From: Micromonospora sp. KC213
GTDB taxonomy: Bacteria > Actinomycetota > Actinomycetes > Mycobacteriales > Micromonosporaceae
Assembly: GCF_004348325.1 (NCBI RefSeq)
Contig: NZ_SMKF01000010.1
Span: 1-64,000, forward strand
Reading direction: 5' to 3'
DNA: 64,000 bases
Under the pieces are notes generated by a model. That model was not told the DNA's origin, did not search any database, and was given only the letters and a program-made list of their open reading frames with translations. Positions 1 to 6,987 of the stretch are shown here, in pieces (position 1 is the first letter of the stretch; every line of letters starts with the position of its first letter). The translations under genes were made by a program, and so were the position numbers.

Positions 1-24
1 GGGCGGGGGCGCGTGGCGCGCGGG

Positions 25-30
25 TAGTGT
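25..30 (+). promoter_or_regulatory. -10 box TAGTGT for a leaderless transcript into rbfA
   Basis: TAGTGT lies 5 nt before an ATG at 36. This matches the leaderless arrangement that recurs in the window (TANNNT, then about 6-7 nt, then the start codon). Transcription from here would start at or near the ATG of the 26-codon upstream ORF and continue into rbfA. No clear -35 is visible. Bases 1-24 hold nothing I can assign; they may be the end of the preceding gene. Confidence 0.45.
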
Positions 31-35
31 TCGAC

Positions 36-116
36 ATGTCGGGCGGTCGGTCCCGGCGGCCGATTCGCGCCGCCGCTCCGGCCGGGAGCAGGATGCCCTG
101 GAGGTGGGGGAGATGA
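36..116 (+). CDS. 26-codon leaderless upstream ORF overlapping the rbfA start
   Basis: An ATG 5 nt after a TAGTGT hexamer opens a 26-codon frame rich in Arg, Gly, Ser and Pro. It ends with TGA at 114-116, overlapping the rbfA ATG (113-115) as ATGA. No homology is recognised. The overlap would let ribosomes finishing this ORF re-initiate at rbfA, which also has its own Shine-Dalgarno GGAGG at 100-104. Small leaderless ORFs like this are well known in mycobacteria. It is too short for codon statistics to help, so it could be an untranslated leader. Confidence 0.35.
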   Translation: MSGGRSRRPIRAAAPAGSRMPWRWGR

Positions 117-601
117 CGGATCCGGCCAAGGTACGCCGGCACGCGGAGCGCATTCGCGAACTGGTCGCGTCGGTGGTGCGGAGCCAGATCAAGGACCCCC
201 GGCTCGGCATGATCACGATCACCGACGCCCGGATCACCGCCGACCTGCGTGACGCCACGGTCTTCTACACCGTGCTCGGTGACGCGGCCGCCCAGGCGAG
301 CACCGCCGCCGCGCTGGAGAGCGCCAAGGGCATGCTGCGCAGCACCGTGGGCAAGGCGCTCGGGCTGCGTCACTCGCCGACCCTGACCTTCGTCCTCGAC
401 GACGTGCAGGACCAGGTCAAGCACATCGACGACCTGCTCGCCCAGGCCCGCCACGCCGATGCCGAGGTGCAGCGGCTCGCCGCCAGCGCCCAGTATGCGG
501 GCGACGCCCAGCCGTACCGGGTCGACGACGAGGACACCGACGACACCGAACCGGACGACGACGAGGACGAGGGCACCCCCTCCGCGGCGGACCGACGGTG
601 A
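113..601 (+). CDS. rbfA: 30S ribosome-binding factor RbfA
   Basis: RbfA binds the immature 30S subunit and helps 16S rRNA 5'-end maturation. The 162-residue product has the typical KH-like core (KVRRHAERIRELVASVV near the N-terminus, IKDPRLGMITITDARIT, then a helical RHSPTLTFVLDD segment) and a highly acidic C-terminal tail of about 25 residues, common in actinobacteria. I chose ATG 113 because GGAGG at 100-104 sits at the right distance; the GTG at 104 lies inside that Shine-Dalgarno. The stop overlaps the GTG of the next gene by 4 nt, so the two are translationally coupled. The rbfA-nrnA-MATE order is also found in mycobacteria. Confidence 0.95.
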   Translation: MTDPAKVRRHAERIRELVASVVRSQIKDPRLGMITITDARITADLRDATVFYTVLGDAAAQASTAAALESAKGMLRSTVGKALGLRHSPTLTFVLDDVQDQVKHIDDLLAQARHADAEVQRLAASAQYAGDAQPYRVDDEDTDDTEPDDDEDEGTPSAADRR

Positions 602-1650
602 GCGGCCCAGCCGGCGATCTGCTTCCCGGGCCGGCCCTCGCCGCGCCGACCGAGGCCGACTGGGCCGCCGCGGTCGCGGCGGTACGCCGGCTGCCGGCCG
701 ATGCGCGGGTGCTGCTCGTCTGCCACGTCAACCCGGACGGCGACGCGCTCGGCAGCATGCTCGGCTTCGGGCTCGGCCTGCGCCGGCTGGGCGTACGCCG
801 GCTCCAGGCGACCTTCCCCGGCCCGCCCGAGCTGCCCGAGCCGTTGGGCTGGCTACCCGGTCTCGACCTGCTGGTGCCGTCGGTCGAGGCGTACCCGGAC
901 CCGGATCTGGTGGTGTGCTTCGACGCGGCCAGCGCGTCGCGGCTGGGCGAGCTGGTCGACCGGCTCGACACCGCCGGCGACGCGCTGGTGCTCGACCATC
1001 ACGCGTCGAATACCGGCTTCGGGCGGCTCCACCTGGTGGACCCGGGGGCGGCGGCGACCTCGGTCGTCGCCGAGGAACTGCTCGCCCGGCTCGGCGTGTC
1101 GCTGGACGCGGAGATCGCAACCTGTCTCTACGTCGCGTTGACCACCGACACCGGCTCGTTCCGGTTCGAGGCGACCACGCCCGCCGTGCATCAGCTCGCC
1201 GCCCGGCTGCTGGCCACCGGCATCCGGCCGGGCGACATCTCCCGCCGGGTCTTCGACACCCGACCCTTCGGCGCGGTACGGCTCTTCGGCGAGGTGCTCG
1301 GCCGGGCGGTGCTGGATCCCACGGCGGCGGCCGGGCGCGGCCTGGTCTGGACGTACGCGACGCTGGACGATCTGGTTCGGCACCACCAGCGGCCGTACGT
1401 CCTGGAGTCCTTGATCGACTCGGTCCGGTGCACGGCCGAGGCCGACGTGGCGTGCGTACTCAAGCAGGTCGGGTCCGAGGAGTGGGCGGTCTCCCTGCGC
1501 AGCAAGGGCGCGGTCGACGTCAGCCGGGTCGCGATGGCGCTGGGCGGCGGTGGGCACCGGTTCGCCGCCGGGTTCACCGGCCACGGTGACGCCCAGGAGG
1601 TGCTCGGGCGGATCCGGGTCGAGGTGGACGCCGCGCTGATCGCGTCCTGA
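598..1650 (+). CDS. nrnA: DHH-family oligoribonuclease / pAp phosphatase (NrnA-like)
   Basis: Predicted bifunctional enzyme that degrades nanoRNAs and dephosphorylates 3'-phosphoadenosine 5'-phosphate. Seen: the DHH-domain motif CHVNPDGDALGS (His43, Asp47, Asp49), the second metal motif VVCFDAAS, the DHH signature VLDHHASNTGFG, then DTGSFRFE, and the C-terminal DHHA1 motif GGGGHRFAAGF that binds substrate. Length 350 aa is normal for the family (M. tuberculosis Rv2837c is about 336). It starts with GTG overlapping the rbfA stop (GTGA). It is cytosolic, with no signal peptide. The downstream gene has its own leaderless promoter. Confidence 0.92.
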   Translation: MSGPAGDLLPGPALAAPTEADWAAAVAAVRRLPADARVLLVCHVNPDGDALGSMLGFGLGLRRLGVRRLQATFPGPPELPEPLGWLPGLDLLVPSVEAYPDPDLVVCFDAASASRLGELVDRLDTAGDALVLDHHASNTGFGRLHLVDPGAAATSVVAEELLARLGVSLDAEIATCLYVALTTDTGSFRFEATTPAVHQLAARLLATGIRPGDISRRVFDTRPFGAVRLFGEVLGRAVLDPTAAAGRGLVWTYATLDDLVRHHQRPYVLESLIDSVRCTAEADVACVLKQVGSEEWAVSLRSKGAVDVSRVAMALGGGGHRFAAGFTGHGDAQEVLGRIRVEVDAALIAS

Positions 1651-1776
1651 CCTGCGACGCCGTGTCGCCCCGCCCGTGCCCGGCGGTTGAGAATGCCCGC
1701 GCCCGGTGGGGCTCGCGCGTACGCCGGCTTCCTGGTCTGCGGGGTGTCGGGTCTTTCGGCGCTGGATGGGCGCGGG

Positions 1777-1782
1777 CAGAAT
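1777..1782 (+). promoter_or_regulatory. -10 box CAGAAT, leaderless start at 1789
   Basis: CAGAAT ends 6 nt before the ATG at 1789. The GGAGG at 1784-1788 directly abuts that ATG and is too close to act as a Shine-Dalgarno, so leaderless translation is the better reading. Confidence 0.4.
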
Positions 1783-1788
1783 CGGAGG

Positions 1789-2196
1789 ATGGAGCAGCCT
1801 CGCGATCTCACCGTCGAGGCGCCGCGCGCCTGGGACCGTCCGATGGTCACCGTGCCGGTGCTGGCCTGTTTCTCCCTGGTCGGCGGTCAGTTGCCCTCCT
1901 TCTCGGCGCAGGCCAACCTCTGGATCCTGACCACCGGCGGTGCGTTGATCTGGCTGGGGCTCGGTAACCGGGTGCCGCGGCGACCGCCCCCTGGCCGGCT
2001 GGACCGAGGGGCCCTCTGGTGGGTGCTGCCGGTGGCCGTTTTCGGGGTGTTCGAGGCCGCCACGTTCGTGATGTCGGCCGGTGACGAGTTTCCCACCTTC
2101 AGCCGCCTCGCCGATCCGATCCTGGCGGACGAACTGGTGCGTTCCGCCGTCTGGTTCGGCTGGCTGGCGGCGTTCTGGGGACTGGTGCGCCGGTGA
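1789..2196 (+). CDS. Small membrane protein, unknown function
   Basis: A 135-residue product with about three hydrophobic segments: one near residues 18-33, one near 42-53 and one near 75-90, plus a weaker one close to the C-terminus. I recognise no named family. The start was moved to ATG 1789 because the upstream residues are not protein-like and CAGAAT lies 6 nt before. The stop TGA (2194-2196) overlaps the GTG of the next small membrane protein, so the two are a coupled pair and may form a heteromeric membrane unit. Function cannot be inferred from the sequence. Confidence 0.7.
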   Translation: MEQPRDLTVEAPRAWDRPMVTVPVLACFSLVGGQLPSFSAQANLWILTTGGALIWLGLGNRVPRRPPPGRLDRGALWWVLPVAVFGVFEAATFVMSAGDEFPTFSRLADPILADELVRSAVWFGWLAAFWGLVRR

Positions 2197-2405
2197 TGCG
2201 GCTGGTCGCCATCGCGGGGTTCGCGACCGCGCTGGTGCTCTTCGCCGTGGTCGAGTGGGCGGCCCGCCGACCGGGTTCACGGGTGCCCTCCCTCGCTGAT
2301 GTCTGCGCCTACGTGATGCGGTACGAGGTCGGACCGGTTCCGGTGGGCCGGATCGGGGTGTTCGGCTTCTGGTGGTGGCTGGGCTGGCATTTCCTGGCCC
2401 GCTGA
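2193..2405 (+). CDS. 70-residue membrane protein (DUF6186-like)
   Basis: Small protein with one clear N-terminal transmembrane helix (LVAIAGFATALVLFAVVEW) and a Trp-rich C-terminal hydrophobic segment ending GWHFLAR. This arrangement resembles the actinobacterial DUF6186 family, recalled from memory. It begins at GTG 2193, overlapping the previous stop by 4 nt; ATG 2196 is an alternative. Its function is unknown. The pair is followed by a strong palindrome that probably ends the transcript. Confidence 0.65.
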   Translation: MMRLVAIAGFATALVLFAVVEWAARRPGSRVPSLADVCAYVMRYEVGPVPVGRIGVFGFWWWLGWHFLAR

Positions 2406-2456
2406 CGCCTGCTGCCAGCCATCCGGTCTGGCCGCCTCCCATGATCGACTCCAAAC

Positions 2457-2502
2457 GCGGCAAACGGCGGTATCCCCACGCAGGGATACCGCCGTTTGCC
2501 GC
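2457..2502. repeat. Perfect 20-bp stem palindrome, 46-nt element copy 1
   Basis: The arms 2457-2476 and 2483-2502 are perfect reverse complements separated by the 6-nt loop CACGCA. The ends are GCGGCA and TGCCGC. There is no downstream T-run, so it may act as a terminator for the two membrane genes, as a REP-like element, or as both. Three other intergenic palindromes in the window have the same 46-47 nt length and related ends (30264, 35724, 60449). The rest of 2406-2772 holds an AT-rich stretch at about 2561-2582 and no convincing gene. Confidence 0.75.
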
Positions 2503-2772
2503 ATCCGGGGCCGGCCAGCGTCTCCCCGTCCAGATGACGGGATCCACGGGCAGCATGTGGAAAGTAAACGTTAACTTGGGAAAGGACCGGCGCTTCGGCG
2601 CAGGTCGGGGCGGTGGTTCCACACCCGGTGCCGCCACCCTCCAGGGTCGATCGACCCGGGCTCACGCTGCCAGGCGAGCCGCATCCGGTGATCCCGGAGG
2701 ACCGCCGGCGCTCAGCAGGACCGCCCGTGGGGCCGTCGGTAGGACGGTCCACACCCTGGAAGGGGCACTCCC

Positions 2773-2862
2773 ATGCCGTCCAAGCCCAAGCCCGACACCA
2801 CCGACGAGGCGCGCGAGCAGATGCGGCGCGCGCTGCAGACCTCGATGGACACCCGTCAGTGA
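2773..2862 (+). CDS. Candidate 29-residue small protein
   Basis: ATG 2773 is preceded by a purine-rich GGAAGGGG at 2758-2765, a plausible Shine-Dalgarno. The frame encodes 29 mostly polar and charged residues (MPSKPKPDTTDEAREQ at the start) with normal GC-rich third positions. No family is recognised. It is isolated between a palindrome and the MATE gene. It could be a genuine small hydrophilic protein or the remnant of a longer gene; 2863-3042 shows no continuation I can support. Confidence 0.4.
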   Translation: MPSKPKPDTTDEAREQMRRALQTSMDTRQ

Positions 2863-3042
2863 TCCAGGTCGAGCGGCGGTGACGTCGCCGAGGTCCGCGT
2901 CGACGACCTCACCGCCCTTCGCCCGGCCGGCCGTCGCGCGGTGGCGACGGGGTGCTGGACGCCGTACCGCCTCGCCCGGGTGGTCCGCCAGAAGCCAGCC
3001 GTAAGCGCCGGTAGCCCATAGCGGGCCTTACTCGTGGTGTGG

Positions 3043-3048
3043 CAGGAT
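3043..3048 (+). promoter_or_regulatory. -10 box CAGGAT, leaderless start of MATE gene
   Basis: CAGGAT is followed by 7 nt and then ATG 3056. No Shine-Dalgarno is visible before that ATG. Confidence 0.4.
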
Positions 3049-3055
3049 CGCGGCG

Positions 3056-4372
3056 ATGAGTCAGTCCGCCACCGCGCTCGCGCCGCCGCGCCGGATCGCC
3101 GCCCTCGCCCTGCCCGCCCTGGTGGTGCTCGCCGCCGAGCCGCTCTACGTGCTGGTCGACACGGCGGTCGTCGGGCACCTCGGTCGGGTGCCGCTCGCCG
3201 CGTTGGCCGTCGGCGGCACCGTGATGACCCTCACCGCCTGGCTGGGCACCGTGCTCGCGTACGGCATCACCGGGCGGGCGGCCCGCCGGTTCGGCGCCGG
3301 TGACCGGGCGGCGGCGGTGGCCGAGGGCGTACCGGCGTCCTGGCTCGCGTTCACCGTCGGGGTGCTGGTGGCGCTCGGCATGCAGGTCGGCGGCGGCGCG
3401 TTGGCGCGTACCCTCGCCGGAGGCGGCGGCGACGTGGCCGACGCGGCCGGGCAGTGGCTGCGGGTCGCAGCGCTCGGCGCCCCCGGTTTGCTGCTTGCCG
3501 CCGCCGGCAACGGCTGGCTGCGCGGCATCCAGGACACCCGCCGTCCGCTGCTGTTCGTGCTCGCGCCCAACCTGCTCTCGGCGCTGCTCTGCCCGCTGCT
3601 GGTCTACCCGGCCGGGCTCGGCCTGGTCGGCTCGGCGGTGGCCAACGCGGTCGCCCAGACCGTCTCCGGCGTGCTCTTCGCCGCGGCGCTGGTCCGCGAG
3701 CGGGTGTCGCTGCGGCCCCGGCCCCGACTCATCCGGCAGCAGTTGGCGCTCAGCCGGGACCTGCTCGTCCGGGGCCTGGCGTTCCAGGCCAGCTTCCTCT
3801 CCGCCACCGCGGTCGCGGCCCGCTTCGGCGCCGCCGCCGTCGGCGCGCACCAGATCGCGCTGCAACTGTGGTTCCTCACCGCGCTGCTGCTCGACGCGCT
3901 CGCCATCGCCGCCCAGGCGCTGGTCGGGGCTGCGCTCGGCGCCGGGGACGGCACCGGCGCCCGCGCGCTGGCCCGTCGCTTCGCGCTGCTCGGCGGCGCC
4001 TGCGGGATCGGCTTCGCGGTGCTCATCGCCGCCGGCGCCGGCCTGGTCCCGTCGTGGTTCAGCTCCGACCCCCAGGTACGCGAGCAGGCGATGCTGGCCT
4101 GGCCCTGGTTCGTCGCGATGCAGCCCCTCGCCGGGGTGGTCTTCGCCCTCGACGGGGTGCTGATCGGCGCGGGGGACGTTCGTTACCTGCGCAACCTCAC
4201 CATCGTGGCCGCGCTCGGCGGGTTCCTGCCGGCGATCTGGCTGGCGTACGGGCTGGACCTGGGGCTGGGCGGCATCTGGGCGGGGCTCACCCTGTTCGTG
4301 GTGATCCGGCTGGTGGCGCTGCTGCTGCGGCTGCGCTCCGGCGGGTGGGCGGTCGTCGGGGCGGTGCGCTGA
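3056..4372 (+). CDS. dinF: MATE-family efflux transporter, DinF type
   Basis: Predicted Na+ or H+-coupled exporter of the inner membrane. The 438 residues show the two-fold MATE layout with about 12 hydrophobic segments and no signal peptide. Typical features are the N-terminal PALVVLAAEPLYVLVDTAVVGHLG (split here: DTAVVGHLG is the family hallmark) and the mid-protein repeat starting near LLVRGLAFQASFLSATAVAARFGA. The start ATG 3056 follows a -10 hexamer by 7 nt. The position between nrnA and truB is the same as for dinF in mycobacteria. The substrate is unknown; the dinF name reflects family membership only. Confidence 0.85.
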   Translation: MSQSATALAPPRRIAALALPALVVLAAEPLYVLVDTAVVGHLGRVPLAALAVGGTVMTLTAWLGTVLAYGITGRAARRFGAGDRAAAVAEGVPASWLAFTVGVLVALGMQVGGGALARTLAGGGGDVADAAGQWLRVAALGAPGLLLAAAGNGWLRGIQDTRRPLLFVLAPNLLSALLCPLLVYPAGLGLVGSAVANAVAQTVSGVLFAAALVRERVSLRPRPRLIRQQLALSRDLLVRGLAFQASFLSATAVAARFGAAAVGAHQIALQLWFLTALLLDALAIAAQALVGAALGAGDGTGARALARRFALLGGACGIGFAVLIAAGAGLVPSWFSSDPQVREQAMLAWPWFVAMQPLAGVVFALDGVLIGAGDVRYLRNLTIVAALGGFLPAIWLAYGLDLGLGGIWAGLTLFVVIRLVALLLRLRSGGWAVVGAVR

Positions 4373-4421
4373 CCGGGCCCGGAAACCACCCTGCGGTGAC
4401 GGCGGCCGCGGCCCTGTCTGG

Positions 4422-4427
4422 CAGGCT
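4422..4427 (+). promoter_or_regulatory. -10 box CAGGCT, leaderless start of truB
   Basis: CAGGCT is followed by 8 nt and GTG 4436. There is no purine-rich ribosome binding site upstream of that codon. Confidence 0.4.
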
Positions 4428-4435
4428 TGCCGGTC

Positions 4436-5320
4436 GTGAGCACTGACGGTCTGATCGTGGTGGACAAGCCCGGCGGCATGACGTCGCACGACGTGGTGGC
4501 GCGGGTCCGCCGGCTGGCGCGAACCAGGCGGGTCGGGCACGGCGGCACCCTCGACCCGATGGCCACCGGCGTGCTGGTGATCGGGGTGGGTCGGGCGACC
4601 CGGCTGCTCACGTACGTCATCGGCGCGGGCAAGAGCTACACCGCGACGGTCCGGCTCGGGCAGGCCACCGTCACCGACGACGCCGAGGGCGACGTGATCG
4701 CCACCACCCCGGCAGGGCAGCTCACCGACGCGGCGGTGCGCGCCGCGTTCACGGCGCTGACCGGCGAGATCGACCAGGTGCCGAGCGCGGTCAGCGCCAT
4801 CAAGATCAACGGGCAGCGGGCGTACCAGCGGGTGCGCGAGGGGGAGAGCGTCGAACTGCCCGCCCGCCGGGTCACCGTCTCCCGCCTCGACGTACGGGCG
4901 ATCCGCCGCGACACCCCCGACGTGACGGACGTCGACATCGACGTCACCTGCTCGTCCGGGACGTACATCCGGGCGATCGCCCGCGACGCCGGGCTGGCGC
5001 TCGGCGTCGGCGGGCACCTCACCGCGCTGCGGCGTACCGCGGTGGGGAATTTCACCCTGTCCGAGGCCGCCACCCTCGCCGACCTGGAGCAGCGCGCCCC
5101 CGAGGTGGTCAACCTGCCGCTCGACGTGGCGGCCGACCGGTACTTCCCGCGCCGGGACGCCACCGCCGCCGAGGCGAGGACGCTGTCCCACGGCGGTCCC
5201 CTCGACGCGGCCGGGCTCGCCGGACCGTACGCCGTCTTCGGCCCGGACGGTGGCCTCATCGCTATCGTCAGCGAGCGGGACGGCCGGGCCCGCGCGGAGA
5301 TCGTGCTCGCCCCGGCCTGA
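4436..5320 (+). CDS. truB: tRNA pseudouridine(55) synthase TruB
   Basis: Converts U55 to pseudouridine in the T-loop of tRNAs. The 294-residue product opens with GLIVVDKPGGMTSHDVV and has the catalytic motif GHGGTLDPMATGVL, with Asp40 as the nucleophile, then KSYTATVRLG and the CSSGTYIRAIARDAG motif. The C-terminal PUA-like segment ends the protein. I chose GTG 4436 over the TTG at 4427 because the latter overlaps the -10 box. ribF follows on the same strand after 52 nt with its own strong Shine-Dalgarno, so read-through is likely. Confidence 0.95.
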   Translation: MSTDGLIVVDKPGGMTSHDVVARVRRLARTRRVGHGGTLDPMATGVLVIGVGRATRLLTYVIGAGKSYTATVRLGQATVTDDAEGDVIATTPAGQLTDAAVRAAFTALTGEIDQVPSAVSAIKINGQRAYQRVREGESVELPARRVTVSRLDVRAIRRDTPDVTDVDIDVTCSSGTYIRAIARDAGLALGVGGHLTALRRTAVGNFTLSEAATLADLEQRAPEVVNLPLDVAADRYFPRRDATAAEARTLSHGGPLDAAGLAGPYAVFGPDGGLIAIVSERDGRARAEIVLAPA

Positions 5321-5372
5321 CGGACCACGCAGGGTGGTCGCCGGCCGTCGCTGGCCGGCGGGGAGGAGAGAC

Positions 5373-6302
5373 ATGCAGCGGTGGCGAGGGTACGACGCGG
5401 CGCCCGGCGGGTGGGGGCGGGCGGTCGTCACCATCGGCGTCTTCGACGGCGTGCACAAGGGGCACCAGGCGACCATCGGGCACGCCGTCGCCCGGGCCCG
5501 GGAACTGGGCGTGAGGTCGGTGGTGGTCACCTTCGACCCGCACCCGGCCGAGGTGGTGCGCCCCGGCTCGCACCCCGCCGTGCTCACCGAACCGGCCCGC
5601 AAGGCCGAACTGATCGAGGCGCTCGGCGTGGACGTGCTCTGCGTGGTGCCGTTCACCCCGGAGTTCTCCCGGCTGCCCGCCGAGGAGTTCGTGCACGACG
5701 TCCTCGTCACGCACCTGCACGCCGCGCTGGTGGTGGTGGGGGAGAACTTCCGGTTCGGGCACCGGGCGGCCGGGGACGTCGCCCTGCTGGAACGACTCGG
5801 CCGCACCTTCGGCTTCGCGGTCGAGGGCGCACCGCTGGTGGCCGAGGCCAACACGGTCTACTCCTCGACGTACATCCGCTCCTGCGTCGACGCCGGTGAC
5901 GTGGCCGCCGCCGCCGCGGCGCTCGGCCGCCCGCACCGGGTCGAGGGTGTGGTGGTCCGCGGCGACCAGCGCGGACGTGAGCTGGGTTACCCCACCGCCA
6001 ACCTGTTGACCCACCGGTACGCGGCGGTGCCCGCCGACGGCGTGTACGCTGCCCGGCTGGTCCGGCGGGGTCACCCCGAGCCGCTGGCGGCGGCGGTGTC
6101 CATCGGCACCAACCCGACCTTCTCCGGGCGGGAACGCCGGGTGGAGGCGTACGCGCTGGACTTCTCCGGTGACCTCTACGGCGAGCGGTTGGCCCTGGAT
6201 TTCGTCGCGCACCTGCGGGAGCAGCGCAGGTACGACGCGATCGAGCCGTTGGTGGCCCAGATGGCCGAGGACGTCGAGCGGACCCGTGACCTGCTGGGTT
6301 GA
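5373..6302 (+). CDS. ribF: Bifunctional riboflavin kinase / FAD synthetase RibF
   Basis: Makes FMN from riboflavin and FAD from FMN. The N-terminal nucleotidyltransferase domain has [19 protein letters not shown], with the GxFDGxHxGH adenylylation motif, then [10 protein letters not shown] and [13 protein letters not shown]. The C-terminal flavokinase domain carries [11 protein letters not shown], holding the PTAN signature, and ends near residue 309. ATG 5373 is preceded by GGGGAGGAG at the correct distance; in-frame upstream codons run through truB and are not used. Downstream lies rpsO, the usual neighbour in actinobacteria. Confidence 0.95.
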   Translation: MQRWRGYDAAPGGWGRAVVTIGVFDGVHKGHQATIGHAVARARELGVRSVVVTFDPHPAEVVRPGSHPAVLTEPARKAELIEALGVDVLCVVPFTPEFSRLPAEEFVHDVLVTHLHAALVVVGENFRFGHRAAGDVALLERLGRTFGFAVEGAPLVAEANTVYSSTYIRSCVDAGDVAAAAAALGRPHRVEGVVVRGDQRGRELGYPTANLLTHRYAAVPADGVYAARLVRRGHPEPLAAAVSIGTNPTFSGRERRVEAYALDFSGDLYGERLALDFVAHLREQRRYDAIEPLVAQMAEDVERTRDLLG

Positions 6303-6357
6303 GCGTGACCACCGGGTGCGTCGCCGCCCTTGACCGGCCGGTACCGGGGTGGGCTGG

Positions 6358-6363
6358 TAGTGT
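6358..6363 (+). promoter_or_regulatory. Probable -10 box TAGTGT for rpsO
   Basis: TAGTGT in the ribF-rpsO gap would give a 5' leader of roughly 125 nt ahead of rpsO. A TTGACC at 6330-6335 resembles a -35, but the 22-nt spacing is too long, so only the -10 is proposed. The long leader leaves room for S15-type autogenous control; I cannot show a specific structure. Confidence 0.3.
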
Positions 6364-6496
6364 TGCGGAGACGTCGGCTGACCGACGTGGGGCCTCGCGT
6401 GCCTGCACGACGCCGCGGGTGCGAGGAACCGGTCCGTTCCCCGGTCCCCGACCGGTCCGACGGACCTCAGCGAACAACCCACGAAACAGGGAGAAC

Positions 6497-6766
6497 ATGG
6501 CGCTCGACCAGGAAGCCAAGGCCAAGATCCGCACGGAGTACGCGACCGCCGAGGGCGACACCGGTTCGCCGGAGGTGCAGGTCGCGGTCCTCACCAAGCG
6601 GATCGCCGAGCTCACCGAGCACCTGAAGGTGCACAAGCACGACCACCACAGCCGCCGCGGGCTGCTGCTGCTGGTCGGCCGTCGCCGTCGGCTGCTCAAC
6701 TACGTCCAGAAGAAGGACATCAACCGCTACCGGTCGCTCATCGAGCGGCTCGGTCTGCGCAGGTGA
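6497..6766 (+). CDS. rpsO: 30S ribosomal protein S15
   Basis: Primary 16S rRNA-binding protein that nucleates the 30S platform. The 89-residue product is exactly the family length and carries the S15 hallmarks: [36 protein letters not shown] and a basic [15 protein letters not shown] segment. ATG 6497 follows CAGGGAGAAC, a Shine-Dalgarno. It lies between ribF and pnp, the conserved bacterial rpsO-pnp order. Confidence 0.97.
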   Translation: MALDQEAKAKIRTEYATAEGDTGSPEVQVAVLTKRIAELTEHLKVHKHDHHSRRGLLLLVGRRRRLLNYVQKKDINRYRSLIERLGLRR

Positions 6767-6769
6767 CGA

Positions 6770-6801
6770 AACGGGGGAGTGGCTGCGGCCGCTCCCCCGT
6801 T
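6770..6801 (+). terminator. rpsO-pnp intercistronic hairpin
   Basis: Arms AACGGGGGAG (6770-6779) and CTCCCCCGTT (6792-6801) pair perfectly, and the stem extends inward by about four more pairs to a TGCG loop. There is no U-tract. It may be a terminator or attenuator. In other bacteria the rpsO-pnp spacer hairpin is the RNase III site through which PNPase limits its own expression; whether that holds here is inference. Confidence 0.6.
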
Positions 6802-6987
6802 CCGGTACCACTGAAGGAAACGGGCCGCGCGACCACCCGATGAGGGAGCCGGTCAGCACCGGTCTCCGGTAGTGGCCCCCGGGCACCCCGGCACTACGCC
6901 GGCCACCCGGGCGCTTCGATCGAAGACCGGCAGTCTGAGCAGCTCCCCGCGTCGTGGGCCCCCGATGCGAAGGAGCACGACAGCACC

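Noticed and set aside
1-27. Short frame ending in TAG at the window edge, possibly the tail of the gene before rbfA.
   Set aside because: Only eight codons are visible and they match nothing; assignment would be a guess.
6330-6363. TTGACC as -35 for the rpsO promoter.
   Set aside because: Its 22-nt distance from TAGTGT is too long, so only the -10 was kept.
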